A DNA stretch of 64,000 bases from Pseudomonas campi. GTDB taxonomy: Bacteria; Pseudomonadota; Gammaproteobacteria; Pseudomonadales; Pseudomonadaceae. Numbering within the stretch: position 1 is the stretch's first letter; every line of letters begins with the position of its first letter. The stretch is taken from NCBI RefSeq assembly GCF_013200955.2, contig NZ_CP053697.2, forward strand, positions 992,001-1,056,000. The letters are read 5' to 3'. A program made the position numbers and the translations under genes. The notes beneath the pieces were generated by a model. That model was not told where the DNA came from. It made no database searches and saw only the letters and a list, made by a program, of their open reading frames with translations. Of the stretch, positions 55,535 to 63,849 are shown piece after piece.

Positions 55535-55746
55535 GGGTGGTCCTCGAATACCGTGCTAGGCAGCATCTTTGATCGTCCTGCCAGTCACGTCCAGGCCCCT
55601 GCGCTGGCCCGCCCTCCACAATAAGCCACCCCTGTGCTCGCCGCCGCACAGACAGCCGCTCCCTGCCAGCGAACACTCAGCATTCCTCCCGTGCGCCGCG
55701 GTTCAGCGCCTGAGGGGTTCCTGAGTTTTGCACTGGAGTACCGTAC

Positions 55747-55962
55747 ATGAGCCTCTTCAAACTGTTTGCCACTGGCATCCTGGTCGCCAGCCTGGGCTTG
55801 AGCGGCTGCTCGGGCATGTCGCGTCAGGATAAGGGCACCGTTGCCGGTGCTGCTGTCGGCGGCGTGGCCGGTAACGTCCTGTGTGGCGGCGTGCTGTGCA
55901 CCGGCGCCGGTGCGGTAGTGGGTGGCGTGATTGGCCATGAAGTGACCAAGGACAAAAAATAA
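55747..55962 (+). CDS. glycine-zipper lipoprotein, OsmB-like
   Basis: 71 residues. Lipobox LSGC at about residue 21, then a glycine-zipper hairpin (GTVAGAAVGGVAGNVLCGGV, GAGAVVGGVIGHEV) and a lysine-rich tail. Small proteins of this type are often stress-induced outer-membrane lipoproteins. Two cysteines inside the zipper are unusual. The 212 bp upstream (55535-55746) is non-coding and should hold its promoter; the ribosome site is weak (ACTGGAG). Confidence 0.82.
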   Translation: MSLFKLFATGILVASLGLSGCSGMSRQDKGTVAGAAVGGVAGNVLCGGVLCTGAGAVVGGVIGHEVTKDKK

Positions 55963-56075
55963 CCAACTGCCAGCGGCATGCGCTACGGGCTGAGCCGTTT
56001 GGCGGTTGCCTGTAGTCGCCAAGCCCGCGGCTCAGCGCAGCCGCGCGAGCCATTCGGCACTGGGCCCGGCAGGGC

Positions 56076-56453
56076 TCAGTGCAACATCAACACACTGCTT
56101 TCTGGCTCTTCGGGGTTGTAGTGCACCTCGACCTGCTGCCCCACCGGGTAGTTCGCCAGCTCGCGGCGGGCGTGTTTCTCGTTGCTGTAGGCATGGCTGC
56201 GGATGCGCAGGCGTTTGCCGCTGTAAGGCTGGCCATCGACCTGATAGGAGTAGCTCAGCCGAACTTCGTACTTGGGCGTGTAGGAACTGTGGTCGCCCTT
56301 GGGCGAGACCCTCTCCGATACCTGGATGATCCGCGAGCTGGTGATCTGCCCCTGGGTGGTCGGCCACTCGCGTGAGTCGCCCATCTCCAGAGCCTGCTTG
56401 ATCCCTAAGAACAGCACCACGGCGAAGATGGCGACATGCAGCAGTTTCTTCAT
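56076..56453 (-). CDS. DUF3592 membrane-anchored protein
   Basis: 125 residues. One N-terminal membrane helix (LLHVAIFAVVLFLGIKQAL) followed by a beta-rich domain with the DUF3592 pattern WPTTQGQITSSRIIQ, YEVRLSYSYQVDGQPYSGKR and YPVGQQVEVHYNPEEPESSV. The second hydrophobic segment present in many members is missing. Function unknown. GGAGG precedes the ATG. Confidence 0.85.
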   Translation of the reverse strand: MKKLLHVAIFAVVLFLGIKQALEMGDSREWPTTQGQITSSRIIQVSERVSPKGDHSSYTPKYEVRLSYSYQVDGQPYSGKRLRIRSHAYSNEKHARRELANYPVGQQVEVHYNPEEPESSVLMLH

Positions 56454-56832
56454 TGCGCACCTCCGCCTGGCTGAAGACTGGGCGAGGGATAATCTGGGTG
56501 GTTGAGGCGGGGCAAGGCGGCTTCCATCCGATGGTTAACACCGGCATCTGCCGGCCGGGCAGCACGCTACTGCAGGCCTGTGCCACTGTCCATCCGGCGC
56601 TGGCTGGGTAGCTGCATGCGAAGAGGTGGCGCCCGCCAGGGAGAGGGGTGGGCAGGCAGTCCACCCCTCTCCCTAACCACCCACAAGTGGGAGAGGGGAC
56701 TGTCCGTGTGGCCAGCAAGTCATTATCCCGTTGCCTGGGCGCTGCATTGGACGCAAAGAAAAACGCCGCTTTCCAGGAGGAAGGCGGCGTTTGCCTTAAG
56801 TGAACAGCATTACTGCAGTGCGCGGCTTGTAC
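56454..56832. other. 379-bp intergenic region with repeat and terminator
   Basis: No gene seen. It holds the promoter side of the DUF3592 gene, a degenerate CCCTCTCCC unit at 56664-56699 (CCCCTCTCCCTAACCACCC, ACAAGT, GGGAGAGGGG), a lone inverse half-unit near 56638, and the terminator listed next. Confidence 0.75.
56757..56792 (-). terminator. terminator of the His/Tyr-rich protein gene
   Basis: AAACGCCGCTTTCC-AGGA-GGAAGGCGGCGTTT with one G-U pair. On the minus strand a run of T follows, 40 bp past the stop at 56833. Confidence 0.9.
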
Positions 56833-57183
56833 TTACCAGCGGTGGCCGTGATGGCGGTGGTGCCGGTGATGATGGCGGTGGTGGCGTTTGTAGTGGCGAT
56901 GGCCATCGACGTAATACACCGGCGCCGGGGTGTAGTAGACCGGGCGCGCTTCGTAATACACCGGTTGTGGCGGGTAGTAGGCCACGGGCGGCGGCGCGTA
57001 GTAGACCGGTTCCTGTTGGTAGACCTGCACTGGTCGCGCATGGGCACCAATGATGCCACCGATTATTGCACCCACAGCGACCCCCGCGGCGACATCGCCG
57101 CGATCTGCCGCAATGGCAGGTTGCTGGCTGAACAGCGCCAGGCTGGCAACCAGCCCTGTGACAAGGGGGATACGCGCAAGCAT
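56833..57183 (-). CDS. secreted glycine-zipper protein with Tyr/Pro-rich and His-rich tail
   Basis: 116 residues from the ATG at 57183, fixed by GAGGAG upstream. Signal peptide (MLARIPLVTGLVASLALFSQ ... AIA), a short glycine zipper (VAVGAIIGGIIGA), then repeated PVYY units and a tail of HRHYKRHHRHHHRHHRHH. The tail should bind nickel, zinc or copper. Such proteins are common in pseudomonads but their role is unknown; a periplasmic metal buffer or envelope stress protein is possible. Confidence 0.8.
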   Translation of the reverse strand: MLARIPLVTGLVASLALFSQQPAIAADRGDVAAGVAVGAIIGGIIGAHARPVQVYQQEPVYYAPPPVAYYPPQPVYYEARPVYYTPAPVYYVDGHRHYKRHHRHHHRHHRHHGHRW

Positions 57184-57670
57184 GATCGAAACTCCTCTGG
57201 AAACCGGCCTGTTCCGGTTACTGGTTTCGACTGCGCAATAACGCGCTAAATCCCCGAGGGAAATGTAAATCCTGTGTAAACGCCTTATCACGCTATTCCG
57301 CACCTGGGTGGGTTCGCGGCGTGCTACCGGATGCGCGGTAAGCAGGGCGTTAGTCACCCGAGCAAGCTTGCCAGTGCGGGCTGCGCTGTATGGGAAATCG
57401 GTGAACCAAGCCGGGGGCACGATTCTTGGCCCCTGCTCTCAACGGCAGCTGGCGGCTGGGTTGCGCTGCAGGCGGTGAGCCAGCGCAGGCTCAGGTATGG
57501 GTGGTGTGTCGGCGCAACATGACCTGGCAGTCTTCGCTTGAGCACATGGCAAGATGCCATTACTCTGCCGGTGTGTTCAGGGATGATCGCGCGGATGGTT
57601 TTCGCCTCCTGCAGACCCTGGCGCACCGGGCCTGGCCCGGCTCAAAAAACATCATTTGAAGGAACAAACC
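57184..57670. other. 487-bp intergenic region
   Basis: Divergent promoter region of the His-rich protein gene (left) and a lipoprotein gene (right). I see no gene, palindromic repeat or clear regulatory site in it. Frames that cross it lack ribosome sites and Pseudomonas codon bias. Confidence 0.6.
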
Positions 57671-58228
57671 ATGCGGCGTTTGCTGTGCCTCTCCCTGTTT
57701 TCCCTGCTGCTCACCGGCTGTGCCTCTTCGGCCAAGATCGAAGGCATGACGGTTGCCGAGTCTCAGGCTCGTGCCAACACCTACGCCCCGGCACTGCAGG
57801 AAAACCTGCAACTGGCCGAGGTCAAGGGCGGTCAAGAAACCAACCCAATGTGGACCTCGGAAATCGGCGGTGCGGACTTCCAGGCTGCTCTGCAGCAGTC
57901 GCTGGGTAATGCCGGTCTGCTCGATAACTCGGGCAAGGCTCCGTACTCGTTGCGTGCCAATCTGCTGCGTGTCGATCAGCCGCTGTTCGGCCTGGACTTC
58001 AAAGTGACCAGCGAGGTCGAGTACAGCCTGATCGACAATGCGACAGGCCAAGAAATCCTCCGTGAGACCGTGCGTACACCCTTCACTGCGGGTGTAGGCG
58101 ATGCGTTTGTCGCGGTCACCCGCCTGCGTCTGGCTAACGAAGGCTCCGCGCGTGAAAACATCAGCGCTTTGCTCAAGCGTCTGGCGACGCTGAACATCGA
58201 GGCCAAGCAGGTTTCGCTGAGTCAGTGA
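57671..58228 (+). CDS. lipoprotein of unknown function
   Basis: 185 residues. Lipobox LLTGC gives a lipid anchor at about Cys16. The mature part (NPMWTSEIGGADFQAALQQS, LGNAGLLD, PYSLRANLLRVDQPLFGLDF, KVTSEVEYSLIDNATGQEIL) has the alternating pattern of small envelope lipoproteins that hold a beta sheet. AAGGAAC precedes the ATG. It is alone in its orientation and convergent with the OmpA-family gene. Confidence 0.82.
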   Translation: MRRLLCLSLFSLLLTGCASSAKIEGMTVAESQARANTYAPALQENLQLAEVKGGQETNPMWTSEIGGADFQAALQQSLGNAGLLDNSGKAPYSLRANLLRVDQPLFGLDFKVTSEVEYSLIDNATGQEILRETVRTPFTAGVGDAFVAVTRLRLANEGSARENISALLKRLATLNIEAKQVSLSQ

Positions 58229-58359
58229 GAACCGCCGGGGGGCAGCGGTAAGCCTGTCTCCCCTTTGCTATCAGGGCGCAACCACTGCTGCAGTGGTTGC
58301 GCCCTGTTCATTTCCGGGTCATGAAGCCGGCCTGCAGGGCGTGCCGGTTCTGTGGCGGG

Positions 58360-59226
58360 CTACTGCTTGACCAGCTCGACGCGGCGGTTTTTCGCCCGGC
58401 CTTCTTCGCTGCGGTTGTCCGCCACCGGGCGTTCCTGGCCGAAGCCGGCGGCCTGCAGGCGCTCGGCCGGGATGCCGGCAGCGACGATGGCGGCCATCAC
58501 GCTCTGTGCGCGGCGTTCCGATAGCGCCTTGTTGTCTGCCGGCTGGCCGACGTTGTCGGTGTGGCCTTCGATGGCGATCTTCAAGTCTGGCGCGCTGCCG
58601 AGCATGCTGACGATTTCGCGCACGCTGGCCTGGCCGTCGGCTTTGAGATCGGCCTTGCCGGTGTCGAAGTTGATATAGAGGGCGATGAAGCCGTTGCGGT
58701 TGAGTTCGTCGAGCAGCTGGTTGGCGCTGACCACCTGTTGCATGGCGGCGACTTCGACAATGGCCAGCCGGTAGCTCTGCGTCGGCGCGCTGAAGATGCC
58801 CGGCTCGACCCGCACCCAGACCTCCTTGCCGCCAGTGAGCACCTTGAGCGTGGTCTCGCCGCCGTCGCCCTCGCTGGGCAGGCGCTCGTAGATCACTTCG
58901 CCGCCGATGGCCTTGATCGCGTTCTGGTAGTTGCGCAGCAGTTGCAGCGGGCTGGGCTGGGTCTCGGCGCTGTCGTGGAAGTAGAAGATCTGCGTGGCAT
59001 TGCCTTCGACGCTGTGGCGCTGTGGCACGCCATCAATGCTGTCGGTGGCGAAGTCGACGGCGTTGTAGTTCTGCTGGTATTCGGTGATGTGCGAGGCCGG
59101 GTAGCGGCTCAGCAGCGGGTGATCCTTGGCGCCGCCAATATCTTCGCCGGCCTGGGTCGGTAGCGCGAGGGCCAGCACCAGGCCGGCCAGGGACAGGCGG
59201 TGGAGCAGGGTGGCGAGCATGGTCAT
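58360..59226 (-). CDS. OmpA-family peptidoglycan-binding protein
   Basis: 288 residues with a signal peptide (MTMLATLLHRLSLAGLVLAL ... TQA). The middle region (EYQQNYNAVDFATDSIDGVP, QIFYFHDSAETQPSPLQLLR) has no family I can name. The C-terminal OmpA domain (about 180-285) holds ALYINFDTGKADLKADGQAS, IEGHTDNVGQPADNKALSER and GFGQERPVADNRSEEGRAKN followed by RRVELV, the diaminopimelate-binding pattern. AGGAG precedes the ATG. There is no beta-barrel, so it is probably a periplasmic protein that grips the wall. Confidence 0.88.
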   Translation of the reverse strand: MTMLATLLHRLSLAGLVLALALPTQAGEDIGGAKDHPLLSRYPASHITEYQQNYNAVDFATDSIDGVPQRHSVEGNATQIFYFHDSAETQPSPLQLLRNYQNAIKAIGGEVIYERLPSEGDGGETTLKVLTGGKEVWVRVEPGIFSAPTQSYRLAIVEVAAMQQVVSANQLLDELNRNGFIALYINFDTGKADLKADGQASVREIVSMLGSAPDLKIAIEGHTDNVGQPADNKALSERRAQSVMAAIVAAGIPAERLQAAGFGQERPVADNRSEEGRAKNRRVELVKQ

Positions 59227-59376
59227 GACGGAACTCCTGCCGGGTGGGCAATGGCGCAGCGAACTTCCCCCTGTTGAAAACTCTAGTTCATGCCCCCCGC
59301 ACCTGCCGGGAACCCAGCCGGATGGCCGGCTTTGCGCTTTACTGCAAGCGGGGATCATGGGTGCAGGGGCGAGGCG

Positions 59377-60138
59377 ATGGGGGTAGCACGGTTGGGCATG
59401 GCAAGGCTGGCCGCCTGGGCGAGGGCGCCCGGTTATGGCGGCAGGCTGCTGCTGATCGCGCTGCTTGGCCTGGGGCTGGCGGGGTGCCAGGGACGCCTGG
59501 CGCACGAGTCGATTGTCAGCAAGAGCAGTGCGCCGCAAGCCGGCGAGTTGCTGCAGACCGATGTCGACCGCATGGCGACCCTGGCCATGCGCGACAACCT
59601 CAACAGCCTGTACCAGCTGATGAGCAAGCTGTACCAGCGCAATCCGCAGGAATGGCAGAAGACCGGGCTGGCGGATCGGGCGGCGGCCGAGCGGATGATC
59701 CACCAGGCCATCGAGCAGAACCGCCCGCTGCCACAACTGGGCGGGCGCCGTGACGTGGCGGCGCTGGATTACGCCCTCAGCCCGGATTTCTCCGGTGATC
59801 GGGTCGGCACCTTCATCTTTGCCCTGGGCAGCATGCTGGTCACCGCCCACGGCGGGCGCACCGAGTTCTACCTGACCGATTCATTCAACGCCGAATTCAT
59901 CTACAACGCCGCGCGTAATATCGAGAAGGCCGCCTGGATGCTCGGCCAGCGCCGCGACAGTCGCGGGCGCCCACTGCTGTTGTCGAATGAGGGCGGCAAC
60001 CTCAGCTTTGCCGTGGAGTTCGGCAAGATGGTGGCGCGCCTCGACCTGCTGACCCACATGCTGGAGGAGCGCTACCGGCGCCTGGGGGTCAACTATGCGC
60101 AGAGCCTGTTGTTCATGAACTTCCTGCCGGTGCAGTGA
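59377..60138 (+). CDS. lipoprotein of unknown function, helical
   Basis: 253 residues. Basic N-terminus, hydrophobic stretch and lipobox (LLLIALLGLGLAGC, Cys about 37). The mature part is helical (LLQTDVDRMATLAMRDNLNS, LYQLMSKLYQRNPQEWQ) with SDFSGDRVGTFIFALGSMLV-like and YNAARNIEKAAWMLGQRRDS segments. I do not recognise the family. It is divergent from the OmpA-family gene, and both products should reside in the periplasm. Confidence 0.8.
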   Translation: MGVARLGMARLAAWARAPGYGGRLLLIALLGLGLAGCQGRLAHESIVSKSSAPQAGELLQTDVDRMATLAMRDNLNSLYQLMSKLYQRNPQEWQKTGLADRAAAERMIHQAIEQNRPLPQLGGRRDVAALDYALSPDFSGDRVGTFIFALGSMLVTAHGGRTEFYLTDSFNAEFIYNAARNIEKAAWMLGQRRDSRGRPLLLSNEGGNLSFAVEFGKMVARLDLLTHMLEERYRRLGVNYAQSLLFMNFLPVQ

Positions 60139-60550
60139 GGTGGGGGCCAAGGTGAATTTACCTGCGGCCTCGCACGTAAAATATATTGGACTATGTGTGC
60201 GGGAAAAATATTCTTTCCATCGCGCGGCGCCTTGCCATTAGCGGGTTATAGCGCTGTTTTGCAAAGCATTCCGGGCGAAAAACGCCTGGCCATGTTTGAC
60301 ATATTTTACGGCTTTGGCAGACTGGCTAGCAGGTTCCGACTGCCGACAGGCCGGCTCGGGCAGACGACCAGCACTCTTCAGGCGTGTAGCGAGGGGTGTT
60401 CCAGAGCGTGCCAGCGTGGCTCTGGAAGGGGTGTTGCCCAAGCCGCCGTCCTGTGTGTGACAGTCACCGAACCTGCAAAAACAGGCAGCGCCAGGCCTTG
60501 GCCACGCGCCTGCACAGCAATGACAGGCCCGGCCTGTCCCAAGGTGATGT
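60139..60550. other. 412-bp intergenic region upstream of the second PuuD-like gene
   Basis: No gene seen. An AT-rich stretch (60170-60215) precedes a TTGACA at 60296-60301 without a convincing -10. A perfect dyad TTCCAGAG-N13-CTCTGGAA at 60399-60427 is bracketed by direct GGGGTGTT repeats and could be a regulator site or leader hairpin. Confidence 0.5.
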
Positions 60551-61342
60551 ATGTCTAACAACAATACGGTTAACACTGCTAAAGCCCCACGCAAACCCGT
60601 GGTCCTGATGTCCATGGGCAGCCAGGAGCGCAAGGGTCATGACTACCAGGTGATGACCCACAAATACATCGTGCCCCTGGTCGAGATTTCCGGCTGCGTT
60701 CCGCTGCTGGCGCCGACTTGCTGCGGCATCGATGACCTCGAGCAATACCTGGATATGGTCGATGGCGTGTACCTGACCGGTGCCGGCAGCAACATCGACC
60801 CGAGCCTCTACGGCCAGGAAAACCTCACCCCCGGCAAATCCCAGGATCGTGACCGCGATCTGTTCGACCTGCCGCTGATTCGCGCGGCCATCGCCCGTGG
60901 CCTGCCGATCTTCGGCATCTGCCGCGGCATGCAGGAAATCAACGTGGCCCTGGGCGGTGACATGCACCAGAAGGTCTATGCCGAGCCGGGCTTCGACGAT
61001 CACCGCGAAGACACCGACGAGCCGGTAGAGGTGCAGTACGCACAAAGCCACGCTGTGCGCCTGGTGCCGGACAGCTGGCTGGCCAAGCTGATGGGCAGTG
61101 AAGAGATTCACGTTAACTCGCTGCATGGCCAGGGCATCAAGACCTTGGGCAAGGGCCTGGAAGCCCTGGCCTACGCCGAAGACGGCCTGGTCGAGGCGTT
61201 CCATGCGCCGGCACTGCCGCAGTTTACCTTCGCCGTGCAGTGGCACCCGGAATGGCGCGCGGCGTCCAACCCGGATTCGGTGAAGATCTTCCAGGCGTTT
61301 GGTGAGGCCTGCCGTCAGCGGGCCGCGCAAGGCGCCCGTTAA
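60551..61342 (+). CDS. second PuuD-like gamma-glutamyl hydrolase (peptidase C26)
   Basis: 263 residues. Nucleophile Cys124 in IFGICRGMQEINVALGG; His232 and Glu234 in QWHPEW; EIHVNSLHGQGIKTLGKGLE is shared with the hydrolase at 49440. An N-terminal extension of about 15 residues (MSNNNTVNTAKAPRKP) precedes the core. PAO1 also has two such enzymes (PauD1 and PauD2) in gamma-glutamyl polyamine breakdown, which is the likely role. No GlnA-like pauA gene is adjacent, so it works from a dispersed pathway. Confidence 0.88.
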   Translation: MSNNNTVNTAKAPRKPVVLMSMGSQERKGHDYQVMTHKYIVPLVEISGCVPLLAPTCCGIDDLEQYLDMVDGVYLTGAGSNIDPSLYGQENLTPGKSQDRDRDLFDLPLIRAAIARGLPIFGICRGMQEINVALGGDMHQKVYAEPGFDDHREDTDEPVEVQYAQSHAVRLVPDSWLAKLMGSEEIHVNSLHGQGIKTLGKGLEALAYAEDGLVEAFHAPALPQFTFAVQWHPEWRAASNPDSVKIFQAFGEACRQRAAQGAR

Positions 61343-61402
61343 GCGTTCTCTGTGTAGGTGGTGCAGGCGCTTCGGGCCGGCACTGCCCGCCGCCTTTCCT
61401 CG

Positions 61403-62125
61403 TTACTCCCAGCGCTTGTAGATGCTCGCCAGCTTGCCCGCGTCCTTGAGGCGCTGCAGGGCTGCGCCGAACTGCTCGGCACGCGCCGTATCGCCCTTGG
61501 CAAACGCCACGTAACGCGGCATCTCGACCAGCGGTCGCGGCAGGATGCGCACCTGTTCCTGGGCGCGTTGCTCGCGCACGAAATACAGCAGCTGCGTGCG
61601 ATCACCGATGATGATGTCGATGCGCCCGGCCAGCAGCATGGAAACCAGTTGGCGCGGGTTCTGCGCGCTGGTGTCGCGGGCCAGGTCGGCCTGGTCGAAG
61701 TCTGCGGCGTAGGAGTAGCCCCTGACCTGGCCGATCACATGCGGCTGCAGGTCTTCCAGCTCCTGCCAGTCCTGGATCGCCAGGGCGCGGCGGGTCATGA
61801 ATACCGTGGAGCCGGTGCGGATCGGTCCGACCAGCTCGTACTGCGCCATGCGTTCCGGGGTACCGGCAAACTGGAAGGCCATCGCCACTTCGCCGCGATC
61901 GAGCATGCGCTTGACCCGCTCCCAGGGATACAGACGCAGGCTGTAGGCCAGACCGGCTTCATCCATGACCGCTCGCACCAGCTCGACATCCAGGCCCTGC
62001 GGTGTATCGCTGTCGAGACTTACAAAGCTGTAGGGGGCGAATTGCTCGTCACCTACCACTCGCCATTCCTCCGCCCAGGCCGCCGGGCCGAGCAGCAGAA
62101 GCAGACAAAGCAACAGGCTGCGCAT
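61403..62125 (-). CDS. periplasmic amino-acid-type solute-binding protein
   Basis: 240 residues, SBP_bac_3 fold. Signal peptide (MRSLLLCLLLLLGPAAWA), then EWRVVGDEQFAPYSFVSLDS, GLDVELVRAVMDEAGL, YPWERVKRMLDRGEVAMAFQ and LLAGRIDIIIGDRTQLLYFV. GGAGG fixes the ATG at 62125. No ABC permease is adjacent, so it is an orphan receptor or sensor of an amino-acid-like ligand. It converges on the PuuD-like gene. Confidence 0.87.
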   Translation of the reverse strand: MRSLLLCLLLLLGPAAWAEEWRVVGDEQFAPYSFVSLDSDTPQGLDVELVRAVMDEAGLAYSLRLYPWERVKRMLDRGEVAMAFQFAGTPERMAQYELVGPIRTGSTVFMTRRALAIQDWQELEDLQPHVIGQVRGYSYAADFDQADLARDTSAQNPRQLVSMLLAGRIDIIIGDRTQLLYFVREQRAQEQVRILPRPLVEMPRYVAFAKGDTARAEQFGAALQRLKDAGKLASIYKRWE

Positions 62126-62320
62126 GGAAACCTCCGCTTGCAGGCTGATCACCCGGCGCCAGGGTGGGCCAGGGGTGTGTATCAGTCATGCTAGACAATC
62201 GTGAGGCGTGGCGTTGGTTGTGGCTGCAATGGCCGGGAGTGATGTCTGGATGCGCCCTGCGCCAGGGCGGCGGCGAGAACTCGGATCAGGCATGGAGCGG
62301 CAGGTGCCGCTCGCTTTTGC

Positions 62321-62406
62321 CCCCTCTCCCGTTCACGGGAGACGACTGCATGGATGCAGGAGGTAGGGCGACGCAGGAAGCCAAAGCCGAGGGCTGGGGA
62401 GAGGGG
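62321..62406. repeat. CCCTCTCCC palindromic repeat, interrupted
   Basis: CCCCTCTCCC GTTCAC GGGAGA is followed by about 60 bp containing a CTGCATGGATGCAG stem before GGGGAGAGGGG completes the unit. The rest of the 62126-62560 gap holds the promoter of the binding-protein gene and the element listed next. Confidence 0.75.
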
Positions 62407-62419
62407 CTGTTACCCCCTC

Positions 62420-62561
62420 AGAACCTATTTACGATCTTTTGGACTAGAGCCAGACAAGGCAAAAACAGCCGAGGAAGCGGAGTTTACGAGCTGTAAATGA
62501 GCATTCCGAGGCTGTTTTTAACGCCGTATGGCCGACGACCAGGAGATCGTAAATAGGTTCT
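62420..62561. repeat. MITE-like intergenic element, copy 3, with different termini
   Basis: 142 bp bounded by perfect 18-bp inverted repeats AGAACCTATTTACGATCT (62420-62437; complement 62544-62561). The core GTTTACGAGCTGTAAATGAG and the flanking ...GGCTGTTTTTAACG are shared with copies 1 and 2, but the ends are unrelated to their GGCTGTTGAAAAAC ends. Its last base is the first base of the yjdM stop codon. Confidence 0.8.
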
Positions 62562-62905
62562 CAGACCTTCTTGACGAATTCCGACTTCAGTTTCATCGCG
62601 CCGATGCCGTCGATCTTGCAATCGATGTCGTGGTCGCCATCGCACAGGCGGATGCCCTTGACCTTGGTGCCGACCTTGACCACCAGCGAGGAGCCTTTGA
62701 CCTTGAGGTCCTTGATCACGCTGATGGTGTCGCCGTCCTGCAGCACGTTGCCGACGGCATCCTTGATCACCTTGGCGGCTTCGCCGGCAGTGTCGGCGGC
62801 AGCGCTGGCGGACCACTCATGGGCGCACTCCGGGCAGACCAGCATGGCGCCATCTTCGTAGGTGTACTCGGAGTTGCAGTTGGGGCAGGGCGGCAGAGTG
62901 CTCAC
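62561..62905 (-). CDS. yjdM: zinc-ribbon protein YjdM (PhnA family)
   Basis: 114 residues. A zinc ribbon with CPNC and CPEC near residues 7-28 is followed by the PhnA domain ([60 protein letters not shown]). Though once called alkylphosphonate uptake protein, its function is unclear. The 3' end abuts a MITE-like element whose inverted repeat supplies part of the stop codon. Confidence 0.92.
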   Translation of the reverse strand: MSTLPPCPNCNSEYTYEDGAMLVCPECAHEWSASAAADTAGEAAKVIKDAVGNVLQDGDTISVIKDLKVKGSSLVVKVGTKVKGIRLCDGDHDIDCKIDGIGAMKLKSEFVKKV

Positions 62906-63076
62906 GGCGGGTCCTCGGGTGGGTGGTCGGAAAAGCCGCGCATTGTATAGGGTTTTGTCCCGGCTGTCGGGCGCTACCGGGCGAGCGGGCCTGGAACTTG
63001 CTGGGGCAAGCCTGCCCGGTGCCTGCCGCGGCGTCTATAACCAGATCTGCCCTATTGCCGAAGGAAGCTGCCGCTG

Positions 63077-63493
63077 ATGATCACTGCCTCGATCGCCGAT
63101 TGCATGAGCAAGGAATTCGCCCGTATTCACCCGGACATGCCGGTGGTGCAAGCCGCTGGAAAGCTGCTCGAGCACGCCATGCTTGGCGGCCCGGTCACCG
63201 ATGCCGAAGGTCAGCTGCTGGGCTGGATTTCCGAGCAGGAGTGCCTGCAGGTGAGCATCCAGGTGGCCTACTACAACCAGCGCGTGGCGACGGTGCGCGA
63301 CATCATGCGGACCGAGGTGCTCACGGTCGGCCTGGCAATGGAGCCGCTGCTACTGGCTCAGCAGATGCTGGGTGACAAGCCGAAGAGCTATCCCGTGGTC
63401 GATGGCGCCGGCAAGGTGCTGGGTGTGATCACCCGCCGTCACTTGCTGCAGATGCTGGATCGGGTGTTGCCGCAGCTCTCGCGACCGAATTGA
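63077..63493 (+). CDS. CBS-domain pair protein
   Basis: 138 residues forming two CBS motifs: ADCMSKEFARIHPDMPVVQA, GGPVTDAEGQLLGWISEQEC, then RDIMRTEVLTVGLAMEPLLL and SYPVVDGAGKVLGVITRRHL. Stand-alone CBS pairs bind adenine nucleotides and act as regulators of a partner protein. GGAAGCTGCC precedes the ATG. It converges on the PrrF small RNA gene. Confidence 0.9.
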   Translation: MITASIADCMSKEFARIHPDMPVVQAAGKLLEHAMLGGPVTDAEGQLLGWISEQECLQVSIQVAYYNQRVATVRDIMRTEVLTVGLAMEPLLLAQQMLGDKPKSYPVVDGAGKVLGVITRRHLLQMLDRVLPQLSRPN

Positions 63494-63608
63494 GCCAGGA
63501 CTGCACCGGCGCGGTGCGAGGTGGGCGGTGTGGCTGGTGCAATGCACCAGAAAGCGTCGTGCGCGGCGCATGGGCGCTGAAGCCGTGCCGGTGCACTTTC
63601 TCGCAGGC

Positions 63609-63722
63609 AAAAAAAGACCCGGCAAAGTGCCGGGTCAATAACCGTGATTAGCCTGATGAGGAGATAATCTGAAGAGCCCGACTGTTGGCCTTCCAGCTTA
63701 TCGACTGATCTCGCGACCAGTT
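63609..63722 (-). ncRNA. prrF: PrrF iron-responsive small RNA
   Basis: On the minus strand a transcript of about 114 nt would start AACTGGTCGCGAGATCAG. It contains the PrrF hallmark CAGATTATCTCCTCATCAGG followed by CTAATCACGG, and ends in the terminator GACCCGGCA-CTT-TGCCGGGTC with a run of T. PrrF represses mRNAs of iron-using proteins (sodB and others) when iron is scarce. A Fur-type promoter lies directly upstream. Only one copy is visible, unlike the tandem prrF1-prrF2 of P. aeruginosa; a second may lie elsewhere. Confidence 0.92.
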
Positions 63723-63728
63723 GAGTTA

Positions 63729-63756
63729 ATAATAACAATTCTCATTTTTGCGTCAA
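63729..63756 (-). promoter_or_regulatory. prrF promoter with overlapping Fur box
   Basis: Minus strand: TTGACG (63756-63751), 16 bases, TATTAT (63734-63729), six bases to the inferred +1. AAAATGAGAATTGTTATTA (63748-63730) matches the 19-bp Fur consensus at 13 positions and covers the -10 to -35 spacer, so iron-loaded Fur should block transcription. Confidence 0.85.
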
Positions 63757-63849
63757 TAGCTAAATGCGAATTATTTTCGAATGGTTGGCGAGCCCCAGAA
63801 AGACACGCCCCCGGCACTGGGCCTAATCCCCTTCGCTTAAGCGCTGTGC

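Noticed and set aside
60310..60330. Sigma-54-like TGGCAG ... GCTAGC
   Set aside because: The spacing between GG and GC is off by one from the required ten bases.
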